Below are positions 1-8,401 of a stretch of 49,631 bases of DNA, one piece after another (positions within the stretch are counted from its first letter, which is position 1; each line of letters opens with the position of its first letter). The position numbers and the translations under genes were made by a program. The DNA is from Advenella sp. FME57 (lineage in GTDB: Bacteria; Pseudomonadota; Gammaproteobacteria; Burkholderiales; Burkholderiaceae_B): assembly GCF_014897675.1 (NCBI RefSeq), contig NZ_JABUXU010000022.1, forward strand, positions 1 through 49,631, in the 5' to 3' direction. Under the pieces are notes generated by a model. That model had not been told where the DNA came from. It ran no database searches and worked only from the letters and a program-made list of their open reading frames with translations.

Positions 1-127
1 GCAGCGCCAATTGTTTACTAAGTCCGGATTGCGTTTGATCCAGGACTGTTGCCGCCTTTGACAGAGAACCCAAATCGGCAATAGAAACAAAAAAACGCAA
101 TCGACGGTCAACCGAGTCTAAAGACAT
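1..127 (-). CDS. LysR-family regulator, N-terminal fragment (runs off window)
   Basis: Reading leftward from an ATG at 125-127 gives about 42 residues that continue past the window edge. They start MSLDSVDRRLRFFVSIADLG and go on through SLSKAATVLDQTQSGLSKQL. This is the first part of a LysR winged helix-turn-helix: the opening helix (LRFFVSIADLGSLSKAA) and the recognition-helix region (TQSGLSKQL). A good ribosome binding site, GGGGAG, lies about six bases upstream of the ATG. The effector domain is outside the window, so target and inducer are unknown. It is transcribed away from the TetR gene at 310-1161, with 182 bases between them in which I see no gene. Confidence 0.8.
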   Translation of the reverse strand, partial: MSLDSVDRRLRFFVSIADLGSLSKAATVLDQTQSGLSKQLAL

Positions 128-309
128 ATTATTCTCCCCGGGCAAACATTGAAATGAGCCCCGTGATATCCATCGGCAAGAACAGCAATCACCTTCATTA
201 TGGTTCAAACAGAAACTGACGTTTGATTTAACCGCTGTCCTTGGAGCAGTATGGCAAAGCGAAAGCTATCCTCAACCTCCAATTCAGGAGATTGTGCCGA
301 TAGACATCT

Positions 310-1161
310 TCAACGCGCCACCATCCCGCCACTTATCAACGACGCAAAGACAGCCTCGGCGTCCCGCGCGTCCAGCGTCCCGCGCACCAAAGCAGATGAC
401 AACGCTTCTCCTGCCCCCACAAAGCCGATGCACCGCTTTTCCAGCTCTCCCTCAGGCAAAGTGTCGAAAGGCTTTAGCACCGCGACGAACATCATGATCA
501 CGTTGTCGAGCAGTTCCTGGAAAACGGCTGCCTTCTCTTGGCTACCGGCCAAGGCCGCGCCTACGGTGTGAAAGTCATCAGTGATGTCCGTTGCGCAATG
601 GATATAGCTTGTTGCCAGCAAACGAATGGTCTCGCCCTGGTCTCGCGTTTCAGCAGCCATTGCCGCTTGAAATGCACTTACCCTCTCGGTATCGATCCAC
701 CGGTATAGCTCGATAAGCAGCACCGAGCGCGTACCGAAATGTTCGTACACCACGGGCTTGGAAACTCCGGCGCAGACAGCCAGGTTGCCCAGGGTAAGAC
801 GATCTGCGCCTTCATCACGGATGATAAGCAACGCTGTTTCAAGCAGTTGCTGGCGCCGTTCTTCCTTCGGCATCCTGCGTGCCGGCGCGTTTGAAGTCGG
901 CTTTGAAGGCATCCTGGAAACCGTCTTTTGCAGCGTCTTTGAAGATATCTTTGAAGTAATCTTTGTCGGTGCCTTTGAAGTCGGCTTTGAAGGCTTCTTT
1001 GCACGTGCTTTTGAAGCCATACCTGGATGCATCTTTGAAGCAGCCGTTGTCGACGCCTTTGAAGCCGTTGTTGAAGTGGCCTTTGAAGCGGTGGTTGAAG
1101 ACCCCTTTGAAGTTGTCTTTGCGGGCGGATTCAGGGCATTCTGGTCGGAAGCGTTAATCAC
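310..1161 (-). CDS. TetR/AcrR-family regulator with Ser/Lys-rich octapeptide-repeat N-terminal tail
   Basis: 283 residues. The TetR part begins near residue 97 (MPKEERRQQLLETAL) with a helix-turn-helix through SKPVVYEHFGTRSVLL, then a helical ligand domain. The unusual part is residues 1-96: about ten octads of the form xxSKxxxx (TTSKGSST, TASKATST, TASKASTT, and so on), rich in Ala, Ser, Thr, Pro and Lys and free of acidic residues after the first few positions. It resembles histone-H1-like or AlgP-type DNA-binding tails. The GTG start at 1159-1161 is preceded by AAGGAGA nine bases upstream, which supports translation of the tail; an internal ATG at residue 97 is the alternative start. It is divergent from the oxidoreductase at 1259 across three operator-like repeats, so it probably represses that gene and itself. 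Confidence 0.85.
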   Translation of the reverse strand: MINASDQNALNPPAKTTSKGSSTTASKATSTTASKASTTAASKMHPGMASKARAKKPSKPTSKAPTKITSKISSKTLQKTVSRMPSKPTSNAPARRMPKEERRQQLLETALLIIRDEGADRLTLGNLAVCAGVSKPVVYEHFGTRSVLLIELYRWIDTERVSAFQAAMAAETRDQGETIRLLATSYIHCATDITDDFHTVGAALAGSQEKAAVFQELLDNVIMMFVAVLKPFDTLPEGELEKRCIGFVGAGEALSSALVRGTLDARDAEAVFASLISGGMVAR

Positions 1162-1181
1162 AGTCGAATTTCTCCTTGCTT

Positions 1182-1238
1182 AACCTACCATTAGTAGGTT
1201 AAGCTACTTTAAGTAGGTTTCCCCACTGTTAGTAGATT
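1182..1238. promoter_or_regulatory. Three contiguous 19-bp inverted-repeat operators
   Basis: Three 19-bp units abut exactly. Unit 1 (1182-1200) is AACCTACCATTAGTAGGTT, with perfect 7-bp arms. Unit 2 (1201-1219) is AAGCTACTTTAAGTAGGTT, with one arm mismatch. Unit 3 (1220-1238) is TCCCCACTGTTAGTAGATT and is weaker. They fill the space between the divergent TetR and oxidoreductase starts. The consensus and position fit binding sites for the adjacent TetR protein, but this is inferred. Confidence 0.8.
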
Positions 1239-1258
1239 CTAACCCTCTGCAAGGAAAT

Positions 1259-2302
1259 ATGACAATGATTTCAGACGCAATTTTGTTGATGGGCGGCACC
1301 GGCGCAATTGGACGCCAGACCGCAAGTGCACTGCGCAGCGCCTATCCCGATGTTCCTTTACTGATCGGCAGCCGCGATCTGGTTAAAAGCCGACAGGTGG
1401 CCAACGAGATCGGCAACGCCGAAGGCGTGGTGATCAATCCGCAGGCAGTCGATCTCGGCCTGGGCGAGCGTCGGGTCAGCGCGGTTGCGGTCTTTTACGC
1501 CGACCATCGCCTGGCGAGCCTGCGATTTGCGCACGCTCGCGGCGTGCCTCACCTGAGCATTTCTTCGGGCATTTACGAAATCGCTCCTGAAGTGGCAACC
1601 TATATGCATTCCCCCGGTACTGCGGCCATTGTCCTGGGCTATGAATGGCTGGTCGGCGCCACAACCATCAGCGTGCTCAATTGTGCCAAACCATTTGCCC
1701 AGTTGGATCAGATCACGATGAATGCGCTTGTTGATGAGCAGGATGAAGGCGGTCCGGCGGTTGCCGAAGATTTTGAACGCCTGGGCCGGATGATGCCCGC
1801 TGCCTTCACCCGCCGCGGCGGCAGCTATGTCTGGCGCAGTAACGACGATGCAAAAGCCCGCTTCCGTGCGATCGATGGCACCGAAATGGAAAGCACTGGC
1901 TTTTCGTCTATCGATGTTGCCGGCCTGGCGGCCGCCACCGGGGCGTCGGACGTGCAATTTAATCTGGCCATCGGCGTCAGTTCATCACGACGTCGTAGCG
2001 AACCCAAGTCCACGGAAATCATTATCGAAATGGCTGGCAAAGACCGTGACGGCCACCCGCTGCGCACCCGTCATGGCGTGTTCCATCCAGGCGGCGCCGC
2101 CCCGTTGACTGCGTTGGGAGTTAGCATGATTCTGGAGCGACTGGCCGGGCTGGACGGCAAAGCGCCAACGCGGCCAGGATTGTATTTTCCTTTCCAGGTT
2201 ATCGATCATGCGAGTTATCTATCCCGCTTGCAGACCGAAGGCGGCAGCGTCGTGTCATTGGATGTGGAGGGATGTGAGTGTGGATCAGGCCATCCTGCCT
2301 AA
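1259..2302 (+). CDS. NAD(P)-binding Rossmann-fold oxidoreductase, saccharopine-dehydrogenase-like
   Basis: 347 residues. The N-terminus ([19 protein letters not shown]) is a Rossmann nucleotide-binding motif of GGxGxxG type, and the IGSRD segment at the end of strand 2 resembles the saccharopine dehydrogenase/short-chain-like fold. The middle and C-terminal parts (residues about 140-330) have no motif that names a substrate. An AAGGA site lies just upstream of the ATG. It is divergent from the TetR gene and shares its operator array, so it is probably the regulated target. Its last bases overlap the convergent ATPase gene by four. Exact reaction unknown. Confidence 0.7.
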   Translation: MTMISDAILLMGGTGAIGRQTASALRSAYPDVPLLIGSRDLVKSRQVANEIGNAEGVVINPQAVDLGLGERRVSAVAVFYADHRLASLRFAHARGVPHLSISSGIYEIAPEVATYMHSPGTAAIVLGYEWLVGATTISVLNCAKPFAQLDQITMNALVDEQDEGGPAVAEDFERLGRMMPAAFTRRGGSYVWRSNDDAKARFRAIDGTEMESTGFSSIDVAGLAAATGASDVQFNLAIGVSSSRRRSEPKSTEIIIEMAGKDRDGHPLRTRHGVFHPGGAAPLTALGVSMILERLAGLDGKAPTRPGLYFPFQVIDHASYLSRLQTEGGSVVSLDVEGCECGSGHPA

Positions 2303-3024
2303 TGGATAATTTTGCCAAGAAAGTCCTGTGCTCGCTGGGATCGCGGCTCTTCAAAGAATGCGGTCTTATCGCAGTCCTCGACAATAACGCCGCCGTCCAT
2401 GAAAATAACCCGGTCGGCCACTTTTTTGGCGAAACCCATTTCGTGCGTCACCACCATCATAGTCATGCCGTCACGCGCCAATCCGACCATGACGTCCAGC
2501 ACTTCGTTGATCATCTCCGGATCCAGTGCAGACGTAGGTTCATCGAACAGCATCGCGATGGGGTCCATTGCCAGCGCCCGCGCAATTGCGACGCGTTGTT
2601 GCTGTCCGCCCGAGAGCTGAGCAGGCAACTTCGACGCGTGGCCTGCCAGGCCAACGCGATCCAGATACTCAACCGCCTTCCCGGCCGCCGACGCACGGTC
2701 ACGTTGCAACACTTTCATCTGCCCCAGAAGCATATTGTCAAGAACACTCAGGTGGGGAAATAACTCGAAGCCCTGGAACACCATGCCAATGCGAGCGCGC
2801 AGTTGCGGAAGATTCGTATCCTTCGCAGCAACCGAAACGCCATCGATCACGATGCTGCCCCGATCAATAGGTTCCAAACCGTTTACCGTCTTGATCAAGG
2901 TCGACTTGCCCGAGCCGGAAGGCCCGCATACAATCACCACTTCGCCCTTGCTGACGGACGCGCTACATTGGTTTAGTACCTGGAAATTGCCGTACCACTT
3001 GGAAATATTATTTATTTCGATCAT
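2299..3024 (-). CDS. gltL: Polar amino-acid ABC transporter ATPase (GltL/GlnQ type)
   Basis: 241 residues, full length for the family. It shows the Walker A motif GPSGSGKST (about residues 34-42), a Q-loop ([10 protein letters not shown]), the signature LSGGQQQR, Walker B ([14 protein letters not shown]) and the switch His in VVTHEMGFA. The protein powers import of a polar amino acid, probably Glu/Asp-like judging from the paired GltI-type binding protein at 7489. It is the last gene of a leftward operon after the two permeases, with three bases between it and gltK. Substrate is inferred. Confidence 0.93.
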   Translation of the reverse strand: MIEINNISKWYGNFQVLNQCSASVSKGEVVIVCGPSGSGKSTLIKTVNGLEPIDRGSIVIDGVSVAAKDTNLPQLRARIGMVFQGFELFPHLSVLDNMLLGQMKVLQRDRASAAGKAVEYLDRVGLAGHASKLPAQLSGGQQQRVAIARALAMDPIAMLFDEPTSALDPEMINEVLDVMVGLARDGMTMMVVTHEMGFAKKVADRVIFMDGGVIVEDCDKTAFFEEPRSQRAQDFLGKIIH

Positions 3025-3027
3025 TTT

Positions 3028-3714
3028 TTAGCCATTTTGAAATTGACGCATGCGTCTGACAAGGGATGAAAGCGTAAAGCAGATGCAGAAATAGACCACG
3101 GCCACGAACAGATACATTTCCAGCAATCGCCCATCGCGCTGCGCAATCGCGGCGGCAGCGCCGACAAAGTCGGTGATTGAAACCACGTACACAAGCGAAA
3201 CCTCTTGCAAAAGAATAATCGATTGCGTTAGCAGCAGGGGCAGCATGCTTTTTATTGCCTGTGGAAGAATCACGTATGTCATCGCCATGCGGTGGTTCAT
3301 GCCCAACGCCTGTGCCGCCTGTACTTGTCCGCGTGAAACACCCAGGATGCCAGCCCGTATGATTTCGCAGTAATATGCAGCCTCGAACATAACGAATGTG
3401 ACCAGTGCCGAACTGAACGCGCCCACTTCGATAGGCGTGTCCGAACCCATTATCCAGCCTCCGATATACGGCACCAGAAAGAAGAACCAGAAAATTACCA
3501 ACACCAGCGGGATAGAGCGAATAACGTTGACATAAACGCCGGCGACGGTGCGCAGGGTAGCTGAGTGCGACAGCCTCATGAGCGCCAGCAGCGTTCCCAA
3601 TATCAACCCACCCACCATAGCCAGGAGCGTCAATTTGACAGTGAAGACCATGCCTACGCCAAATAGAAACGGCAAGGCCTGGACGATCACGCTAAAGTCG
3701 AATGAGTCAAGCAT
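3028..3714 (-). CDS. gltK: Polar amino-acid ABC transporter permease (GltK type)
   Basis: 228 residues, the usual length for a His/Glu/Gln/Arg-family (HEAA) permease. Several hydrophobic membrane segments are visible, and the conserved EAA loop is present as EIIRAGILGVSRGQVQAAQALGM, in the typical cytoplasmic position. It would form the heteromeric channel with the neighbouring permease at 3707-4471, whose reading frame overlaps its start by eight bases, which suggests translational coupling. The importer lies in an operon with a RidA-like and a DapA-like gene, pointing to amino-acid catabolism. Confidence 0.92.
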   Translation of the reverse strand: MLDSFDFSVIVQALPFLFGVGMVFTVKLTLLAMVGGLILGTLLALMRLSHSATLRTVAGVYVNVIRSIPLVLVIFWFFFLVPYIGGWIMGSDTPIEVGAFSSALVTFVMFEAAYYCEIIRAGILGVSRGQVQAAQALGMNHRMAMTYVILPQAIKSMLPLLLTQSIILLQEVSLVYVVSITDFVGAAAAIAQRDGRLLEMYLFVAVVYFCICFTLSSLVRRMRQFQNG

Positions 3715-4471
3715 GACGATTCACCCGTCGGTTACGTTGCAGCAGGCTTCTGAACGAGCGCCCAGGTATCACAGCTGTCTCGATCAGTCGCATAACCCCC
3801 ACAGCAGACAAGTTCACCACCAGGTAGATCAGCGTTGCAGCGGTGAAAGCCTCAAAGACCTGAAACGAGAACTCCTGCATTGCTCGGGCGGTGGCGGTCA
3901 GTTCAATCAGACCGATGGTCAGCCCCACCGAGGTGTTCTTGATATTGTTCAGAAATTCGTTCGTCAACGGCAACAGCATCCGCCGTCCGGCCACAGGCAA
4001 AAGCACATAGCGGTAAATTTGCCATGTCCGCAGTCCAAGCGCTTTGGCTGCCGCACGCTGACCACGTGGCAAGGCGTCGATACCCGCCGATACCTGGACC
4101 GCAACCCGGGCCGACGCAAAGAACCCAAGACACACAACAGCGGCGACAAAGGGACCGTTAGACAAGGTTTTGATCCAGTAACCCATCGCACCTGGCAAGA
4201 GCTCGGGGATCACAAAATACCAGACAAACATCTGGACCAATAGCGGAATATTGCGAAACAGCTCAATGTAGGCAAACGCCAGTCGGCGAGCTGTCGCTGA
4301 CTCTGTGGTTTTCAAAACGCCAACGACCACGCCCAACACCATTGCAATGGCCCAGGCCAGCAGTGCGGTGGTGAGCGTCCAGCTCAGTCCCGACAACAGG
4401 CTGTCCATGTAGGTGCCTGTTCCATCCGGCGCGGGCTCTGCAAAAATCATCCAGTTCCAGTGGTAGTTCAT
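3707..4471 (-). CDS. gltJ: Polar amino-acid ABC transporter permease (GltJ type)
   Basis: 254 residues from the ATG at 4469-4471 (MNYHWNWMIFAEPAPDGTGT). This start is preferred over a longer in-frame one at 4558 because GAGAGG lies just upstream, the dapA-like gene stops 10 bases before, and GltJ proteins typically begin this way. Membrane helices are evident and the EAA loop reads RVAVQVSAGIDALPRGQ followed by RAAAKALGL. It pairs with the gltK product to form the inner-membrane channel of a Glu/Asp-type importer. Confidence 0.92.
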   Translation of the reverse strand: MNYHWNWMIFAEPAPDGTGTYMDSLLSGLSWTLTTALLAWAIAMVLGVVVGVLKTTESATARRLAFAYIELFRNIPLLVQMFVWYFVIPELLPGAMGYWIKTLSNGPFVAAVVCLGFFASARVAVQVSAGIDALPRGQRAAAKALGLRTWQIYRYVLLPVAGRRMLLPLTNEFLNNIKNTSVGLTIGLIELTATARAMQEFSFQVFEAFTAATLIYLVVNLSAVGVMRLIETAVIPGRSFRSLLQRNRRVNRHA

Positions 4472-4481
4472 TGTTGCCTCT

Positions 4482-5405
4482 CTAAATGGCCAGACGGTCT
4501 TGGTCGCTGTTGTGCCGGTTAGGCTGGGCTGCAGCCAGTCCGTTTTGCAACTGGGCACGCTGCATTGAACTCAGGGGAACCAGGGGCAGTTTCATCGTTG
4601 CCCAACTTTCGTCCTGGCGCTGCCAGGCCAGAGCGGCCTTCACCGCCGGCACCAGGGGAACACTGGTCAAGGCCTTGCGCGCATTGACCATCGGGCTATA
4701 GATTTCATCGGACGTATCCACACCGGCCTGATAGGCCGCGCATGCCAGATGCGGGAATACATTCACCGAAGCAGATATGCAGCCGGCAAATTTTTTCCTG
4801 GCACCGTCCCTGAGCGTCGCTTCATCACTCGGAAACACGGCAAGCTGGCTGAAATTTGTCGCTACCACCTCGGCATACGGCAAATCGCCAGAGCTATCCT
4901 TTATGCCCGCCAGTAATGCGCCAAGACTGCGTGTCAGACGTTCGATCACATCCAGCGAGTACTTCAGGCCGGTAAATTGCGGGATGTTGTAAAGATACAA
5001 TCTGCTGCGCTGCAGGCTCGCGCGCTCCGCCAGGGTCTCAACATACTGCACTAGCGCGCTGTCGCCAACACCCTTGTAATAAAAAGGAGGCAACAGAAGC
5101 GCGCCGGCAAAGCCCATCGTGTCGGCCGCTTGGGTCAAGGCAACTGCGTCAGCCAATGCAGCGCCACCGGTGCCGACCATCATCCGCTGCGCCAGGCCGG
5201 CCGTTGCCACCGCTTCCATGACCTGCAAACGCGTGGTTCGGTCAAAAGACGTCGCCTCTCCGGTCGTTCCTAGCAAATTAACCCCCTGGCAACCGGCATC
5301 GAACAGATCGCCGATGAACGCCACAAGCTTTGCTGTATCAGGCTGGCCATCAGCACGCAATGGCGTCGGCACGGCGGGAATCACGCCATGAAGAATCGGG
5401 TTCAT
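4482..5405 (-). CDS. Dihydrodipicolinate synthase/N-acetylneuraminate lyase family aldolase
   Basis: 307 residues, a full TIM-barrel class I aldolase. It has the GTTGE motif (residues 46-50), a catalytic-type Tyr139 in LYLYNIP, and the Schiff-base Lys169 in GIKDSSGD. The family cleaves or condenses pyruvate-type keto acids. Genes of this group placed outside lysine biosynthesis operons usually act in catabolism, for example on hydroxyproline-derived or sugar-acid intermediates. It sits between ridA-like (four-base ATGA overlap) and the gltJ-type permease, so a role in degrading the imported amino acid is likely. The specific substrate cannot be told. Confidence 0.88.
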   Translation of the reverse strand: MNPILHGVIPAVPTPLRADGQPDTAKLVAFIGDLFDAGCQGVNLLGTTGEATSFDRTTRLQVMEAVATAGLAQRMMVGTGGAALADAVALTQAADTMGFAGALLLPPFYYKGVGDSALVQYVETLAERASLQRSRLYLYNIPQFTGLKYSLDVIERLTRSLGALLAGIKDSSGDLPYAEVVATNFSQLAVFPSDEATLRDGARKKFAGCISASVNVFPHLACAAYQAGVDTSDEIYSPMVNARKALTSVPLVPAVKAALAWQRQDESWATMKLPLVPLSSMQRAQLQNGLAAAQPNRHNSDQDRLAI

Positions 5406-5815
5406 AGCACCACCTCCTGCTTACGGGCCGACAAGGGAACGTAAGCCACCACATCGATCTCGACCTGCACACCGTTGAGCTTGCAGCCTACCGTGGTTCG
5501 TGCCGGCCGGAAGGTCGGAAAATGTCTGGCGTAGACCTTATCGAAGCAAGCGGCATCTGCAAGGTCACTCAGAAAAACACCAACCTTGACCACATCCTCC
5601 AGCACACCGCCTGCAGCCTCGAGCGTCAGACGCACGTTTTCGAGGGTGACCGCCGTTTGTTCTTCAATAGTCTCTCCAACTACCGCACGCAAGCCGTCGC
5701 GCGGCGTCTGTCCCGACACAAAGATAAAGTCTCCGGCGCGAACCGCGTGCGAATAGTGGCCGCCGCAAGCCTTATCGCGCGGCGTATGGATCATCTTCAG
5801 CATGTTATTTTCCAT
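5402..5815 (-). CDS. RidA/YjgF family enamine/imine deaminase
   Basis: 137 residues, close to the family's 130. The RidA fold is visible, with YSHAVRAGDFIFVSGQTPRD, the middle segment TLENVRLTLEAAGG, and the conserved Arg in FRPARTTVGCKL followed by VEIDVVAYVP. RidA proteins hydrolyse reactive 2-aminoacrylate and related imines released by PLP enzymes. A PLP desulfhydrase-like gene lies across the MocR gene at 8402, which fits that role. Two in-frame ATGs (5815 and 5803) compete for the start; GGA precedes the second more suitably. First gene of the leftward operon. Confidence 0.88.
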   Translation of the reverse strand: MENNMLKMIHTPRDKACGGHYSHAVRAGDFIFVSGQTPRDGLRAVVGETIEEQTAVTLENVRLTLEAAGGVLEDVVKVGVFLSDLADAACFDKVYARHFPTFRPARTTVGCKLNGVQVEIDVVAYVPLSARKQEVVL

Positions 5816-5832
5816 GTAAAATAGGTTAATTG

Positions 5833-5873
5833 TTTTGTATCACACATTATTCCATTTTGTATCGATACAAAAT
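5833..5873. promoter_or_regulatory. MocR-type operator: half site plus 20-bp perfect palindrome
   Basis: A perfect 20-bp palindrome, ATTTTGTATCGATACAAAAT, lies at 5854-5873. A second copy of its half, TTTTGTATC, lies in direct orientation at 5833-5841, 22 bp away. It sits between the ridA-like gene and the MocR gene. MocR proteins often bind direct repeats plus inverted repeats, so it is the probable site for autoregulation and control of the leftward operon. Confidence 0.75.
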
Positions 5874-5951
5874 AGATTGTTCCGATAATAGACGGGTACA
5901 TTTATTCCTGTCAAGCCTTGCGCTAAGGCTACGAATCGAAAAAGGCAATAT

Positions 5952-7364
5952 ATGCAAAGCTCAAACGACTGGGCGCCAGATCTGTCTGCAACCAGCGGAC
6001 CGATGTACAAAAGAATCGCCCAGGCCCTCATTCAGGACATCCGTAGCGGCAAGCTCAAGCCCGGCGACCAGCTACCGCCAAACCGCCAACTGTCATCCCA
6101 GCTTGGCGTGACCGTTGGCACTGTGTCCCGCGCATTCGGCGAGGTCGTAAGAGCAAAGTTGCTCGAAACCGGCGCGCGCCGCGGCACGCGCGTGAAGGAT
6201 CCGGCCACAGCAGATGTCGTTGAGGCAGCAGCTGGCGCAACCACTGCCAGAAATCGAATGGCAGATCTGCGTGGTCACCAGGCTGCATTGAAAAGCTGGG
6301 GAAACGACATCGGGCAGGCGCTGTCAGTGTTGCACCAATCGCCCACCTTTGGTGAGCTCCTGCGCTACGATGACCCGGCCGGACGCGCCACCCACCGCCA
6401 GGCTGGCGCCCAGTGGCTCAGCCGCAACGCCGATACTCCCGTAGACCCTGCCCGGGTAGTCGTGACAGATGGCGCACAACACGCGCTTTTATGCGGTTTG
6501 CTGGCATGCAGCAAGGCCGGCGACTCTATCGCCACGGAGCAACTGACCTATACGGGCCTGAGAACCCTGGCGCCCCGGCTAGGGCTCAACTTAGTGCCTA
6601 TCGACATCGACGAGCACGGCCTGGTACCAGATTCCCTGCGCGAAGCAATCGCGACACACCCGATCAAAGGCCTTGTCTGTGTGCCCAATATCCACAACCC
6701 GACAACAGCAACGATCCCGGCAGACCGACGAATGGAGATCGCCGACATTGCAAAGCGGGCCGGCATTTTCCTGCTGGAGGACGATGTGTACGGGTGTCTT
6801 GCGCAGACCTCCCTGCCTACCCTGGCATCCCTGGCTCCGGAACTGACCATCAGAATTACCAGCTTTTCCAAATCCCTGGGCCCTGGGTTGCGTGTAGGCT
6901 ACATGGAAACACCACGCCAGCTAACAGCAGCAGCAATCGAGGCGGTACGCGCCACAACCTGGATGGCCTCGCCAATCTCAGCTGAGGTGGCAGCCCAACT
7001 TGTCACTTCAGGAAGTGCCGAACGGGTACTGCAAGAGAACAGGCTTGAGCTGGGCGAACGAAACAAGGCGCTTGCTCAGGCGCTTGCCGGATTCGATTTG
7101 CAGACAAGTGCGTTTAGCTCCCATGCGTGGTTGCGACTTCCCGATCCATGGACTGCGAGCCAGTTTTGCCGACGGGTAGAAACGATGGGCTATCGAGTTG
7201 CCCACTCAGAAGCCTTTGCCACGAGTCTTCCCGCCGTAGACAACGCCGTGCGCATCAGCGTCAGCGCAGCACAGGACAGAGCCGAGCTGCGCAACTTTGG
7301 ATTACTTATTGCAGACATGCTGAATGAAGAACCACACCCCCCCTTCATTGGGATTTTCCCCTAG
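5952..7364 (+). CDS. MocR-family regulator (GntR winged helix fused to aminotransferase domain)
   Basis: 470 residues. Residues about 15-80 are a GntR winged helix (GKLKPGDQLPPNRQLSSQLG, then VTVGTVSRAF). After a linker of about 30 residues comes a fold-type-I aminotransferase domain with the PLP lysine at about residue 307 in TSFSKSLGPGLRVGYM. MocR proteins use PLP or its amino-acid adduct to sense amino acids or vitamin B6. It lies between two divergent sets of genes for amino-acid uptake and breakdown, and similar TTGTATCGATACAA-like sequences lie on both sides, so it probably controls both. The inducer is likely the amino acid handled by the cluster (inference). Confidence 0.92.
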   Translation: MQSSNDWAPDLSATSGPMYKRIAQALIQDIRSGKLKPGDQLPPNRQLSSQLGVTVGTVSRAFGEVVRAKLLETGARRGTRVKDPATADVVEAAAGATTARNRMADLRGHQAALKSWGNDIGQALSVLHQSPTFGELLRYDDPAGRATHRQAGAQWLSRNADTPVDPARVVVTDGAQHALLCGLLACSKAGDSIATEQLTYTGLRTLAPRLGLNLVPIDIDEHGLVPDSLREAIATHPIKGLVCVPNIHNPTTATIPADRRMEIADIAKRAGIFLLEDDVYGCLAQTSLPTLASLAPELTIRITSFSKSLGPGLRVGYMETPRQLTAAAIEAVRATTWMASPISAEVAAQLVTSGSAERVLQENRLELGERNKALAQALAGFDLQTSAFSSHAWLRLPDPWTASQFCRRVETMGYRVAHSEAFATSLPAVDNAVRISVSAAQDRAELRNFGLLIADMLNEEPHPPFIGIFP

Positions 7365-7393
7365 TCCGCCAGCAGTATATACCATTGACTTTC

Positions 7394-7442
7394 TTTATGT
7401 ATCGATTGATAATTGAATTTCATCGTTTTGTAACGATACAAT
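7394..7442. promoter_or_regulatory. Probable MocR binding sites upstream of gltI-type gene
   Basis: Two sites resemble the palindrome at 5854: TTTATGTATCGATTGATAA (7394-7412) and TTTTGTAACGATACAAT (7426-7442). Both keep the TGTAtCGATaCA core with small changes. They precede the binding-protein operon and suggest it is co-regulated with the leftward ridA-like operon. Confidence 0.65.
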
Positions 7443-7488
7443 AAGAAGTCCGTGAGCGATTCACGCTGCGGCACCGGAGAAGACACCC

Positions 7489-8388
7489 ATGAAAACTTCA
7501 ATGTTTGTCGCAGCCCTTACGCTGATCGCCAGCACGTGCGCAACCGCCCAGCCAGTTGACACACTCAGCAAAATCAAGCAAAAGAACGAGATCGCGCTGG
7601 GCGTTCGGGAAACCGCACAACCCTTTTCCTATCTCGATGCATCACACCAGTTTGTTGGCTATTCGGTCGACCTCTGCCTTAAAGTCGTAGAAGGAATAAA
7701 GACCCACCTCAATCAGCCCGATCTCAAGATCAGGATGGTACCCATAGCCTCTTCCAACCGTATCCCGCTCATGGCCAATGGCACAATCGACCTGGAGTGC
7801 GGCACCACCTCGAATACAGTCGAGCGCCAGAAACAGGTCGCCTTCTCATCAACCATCTTTGTGTCCAGCACACGATTTGTCTCCAAGAAAAGCGCCAACC
7901 TGGCTGATCTGAGTTCTCTGGCCGGCAAGGCGGTTGTCGCCACGGCGGGTTCGTCAAACATTCGGCAGATCACGGCCCTGAACGTCGCGCACAAATACGG
8001 CATGCGTATCGCGCCGGCACGCGATTTTGCCGAAGGCTTCCTGATGATGGAAACCGACAGGGCAGCCGCATTCTTCCTGGACGACATTACACTTGCCGGT
8101 CTGGTGGCCAACGCAAAAACGCCGGATGCATACGTGATTTCCAAGACCCCCCTGTCGGTCGAGCCGTACGCCCTAATGATGAGAAAGGGGGATGCCTCCT
8201 TCAAGAGACTGGTGGACGATGTGCTCAAATCCACATTTGCAAGTAATACCATCGACGGCATTTATGCCAAATGGTTCGAGTCGGCGATTCCACCCAAATC
8301 CATCAACTTACGGGTCCCCATGAGTCCAGCACTGCGACGCGCCATTGCCACTCCTACCGACAGCACCGACGCTGCCTCATACCAATAA
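7489..8388 (+). CDS. gltI: Amino-acid ABC transporter periplasmic binding protein (GltI type)
   Basis: 299 residues. A signal peptide of about 20 residues ends near TCATAQ. The mature part is a family 3 solute-binding protein, with ALGVRETAQPFSYLD, the ligand-binding stretch NGTIDLECGTTSNTVERQKQ, and DDITLAGLV. The latter match Glu/Asp binding proteins closely. It begins the rightward operon, while its permeases and ATPase are in the leftward operon on the other side of the MocR gene, so one transporter appears to be split across a divergent regulon. Binding of Glu, Asp or a related acidic amino acid is inferred. Confidence 0.9.
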   Translation: MKTSMFVAALTLIASTCATAQPVDTLSKIKQKNEIALGVRETAQPFSYLDASHQFVGYSVDLCLKVVEGIKTHLNQPDLKIRMVPIASSNRIPLMANGTIDLECGTTSNTVERQKQVAFSSTIFVSSTRFVSKKSANLADLSSLAGKAVVATAGSSNIRQITALNVAHKYGMRIAPARDFAEGFLMMETDRAAAFFLDDITLAGLVANAKTPDAYVISKTPLSVEPYALMMRKGDASFKRLVDDVLKSTFASNTIDGIYAKWFESAIPPKSINLRVPMSPALRRAIATPTDSTDAASYQ

Positions 8389-8401
8389 CGAGCGCTGCCA
8401 C

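Noticed and set aside
758-1183. Phe/Glu-rich open frame on the + strand opposite the TetR tail
   Set aside because: Its regular composition is the mirror of the Ser/Lys repeat on the other strand; it has no ribosome binding site and would run through the operator region.
5854-5873. 20-bp palindrome considered as a terminator
   Set aside because: It is AT-rich with a central CGAT, lies between divergent starts and recurs before the gltI-type gene, so an operator fits better.
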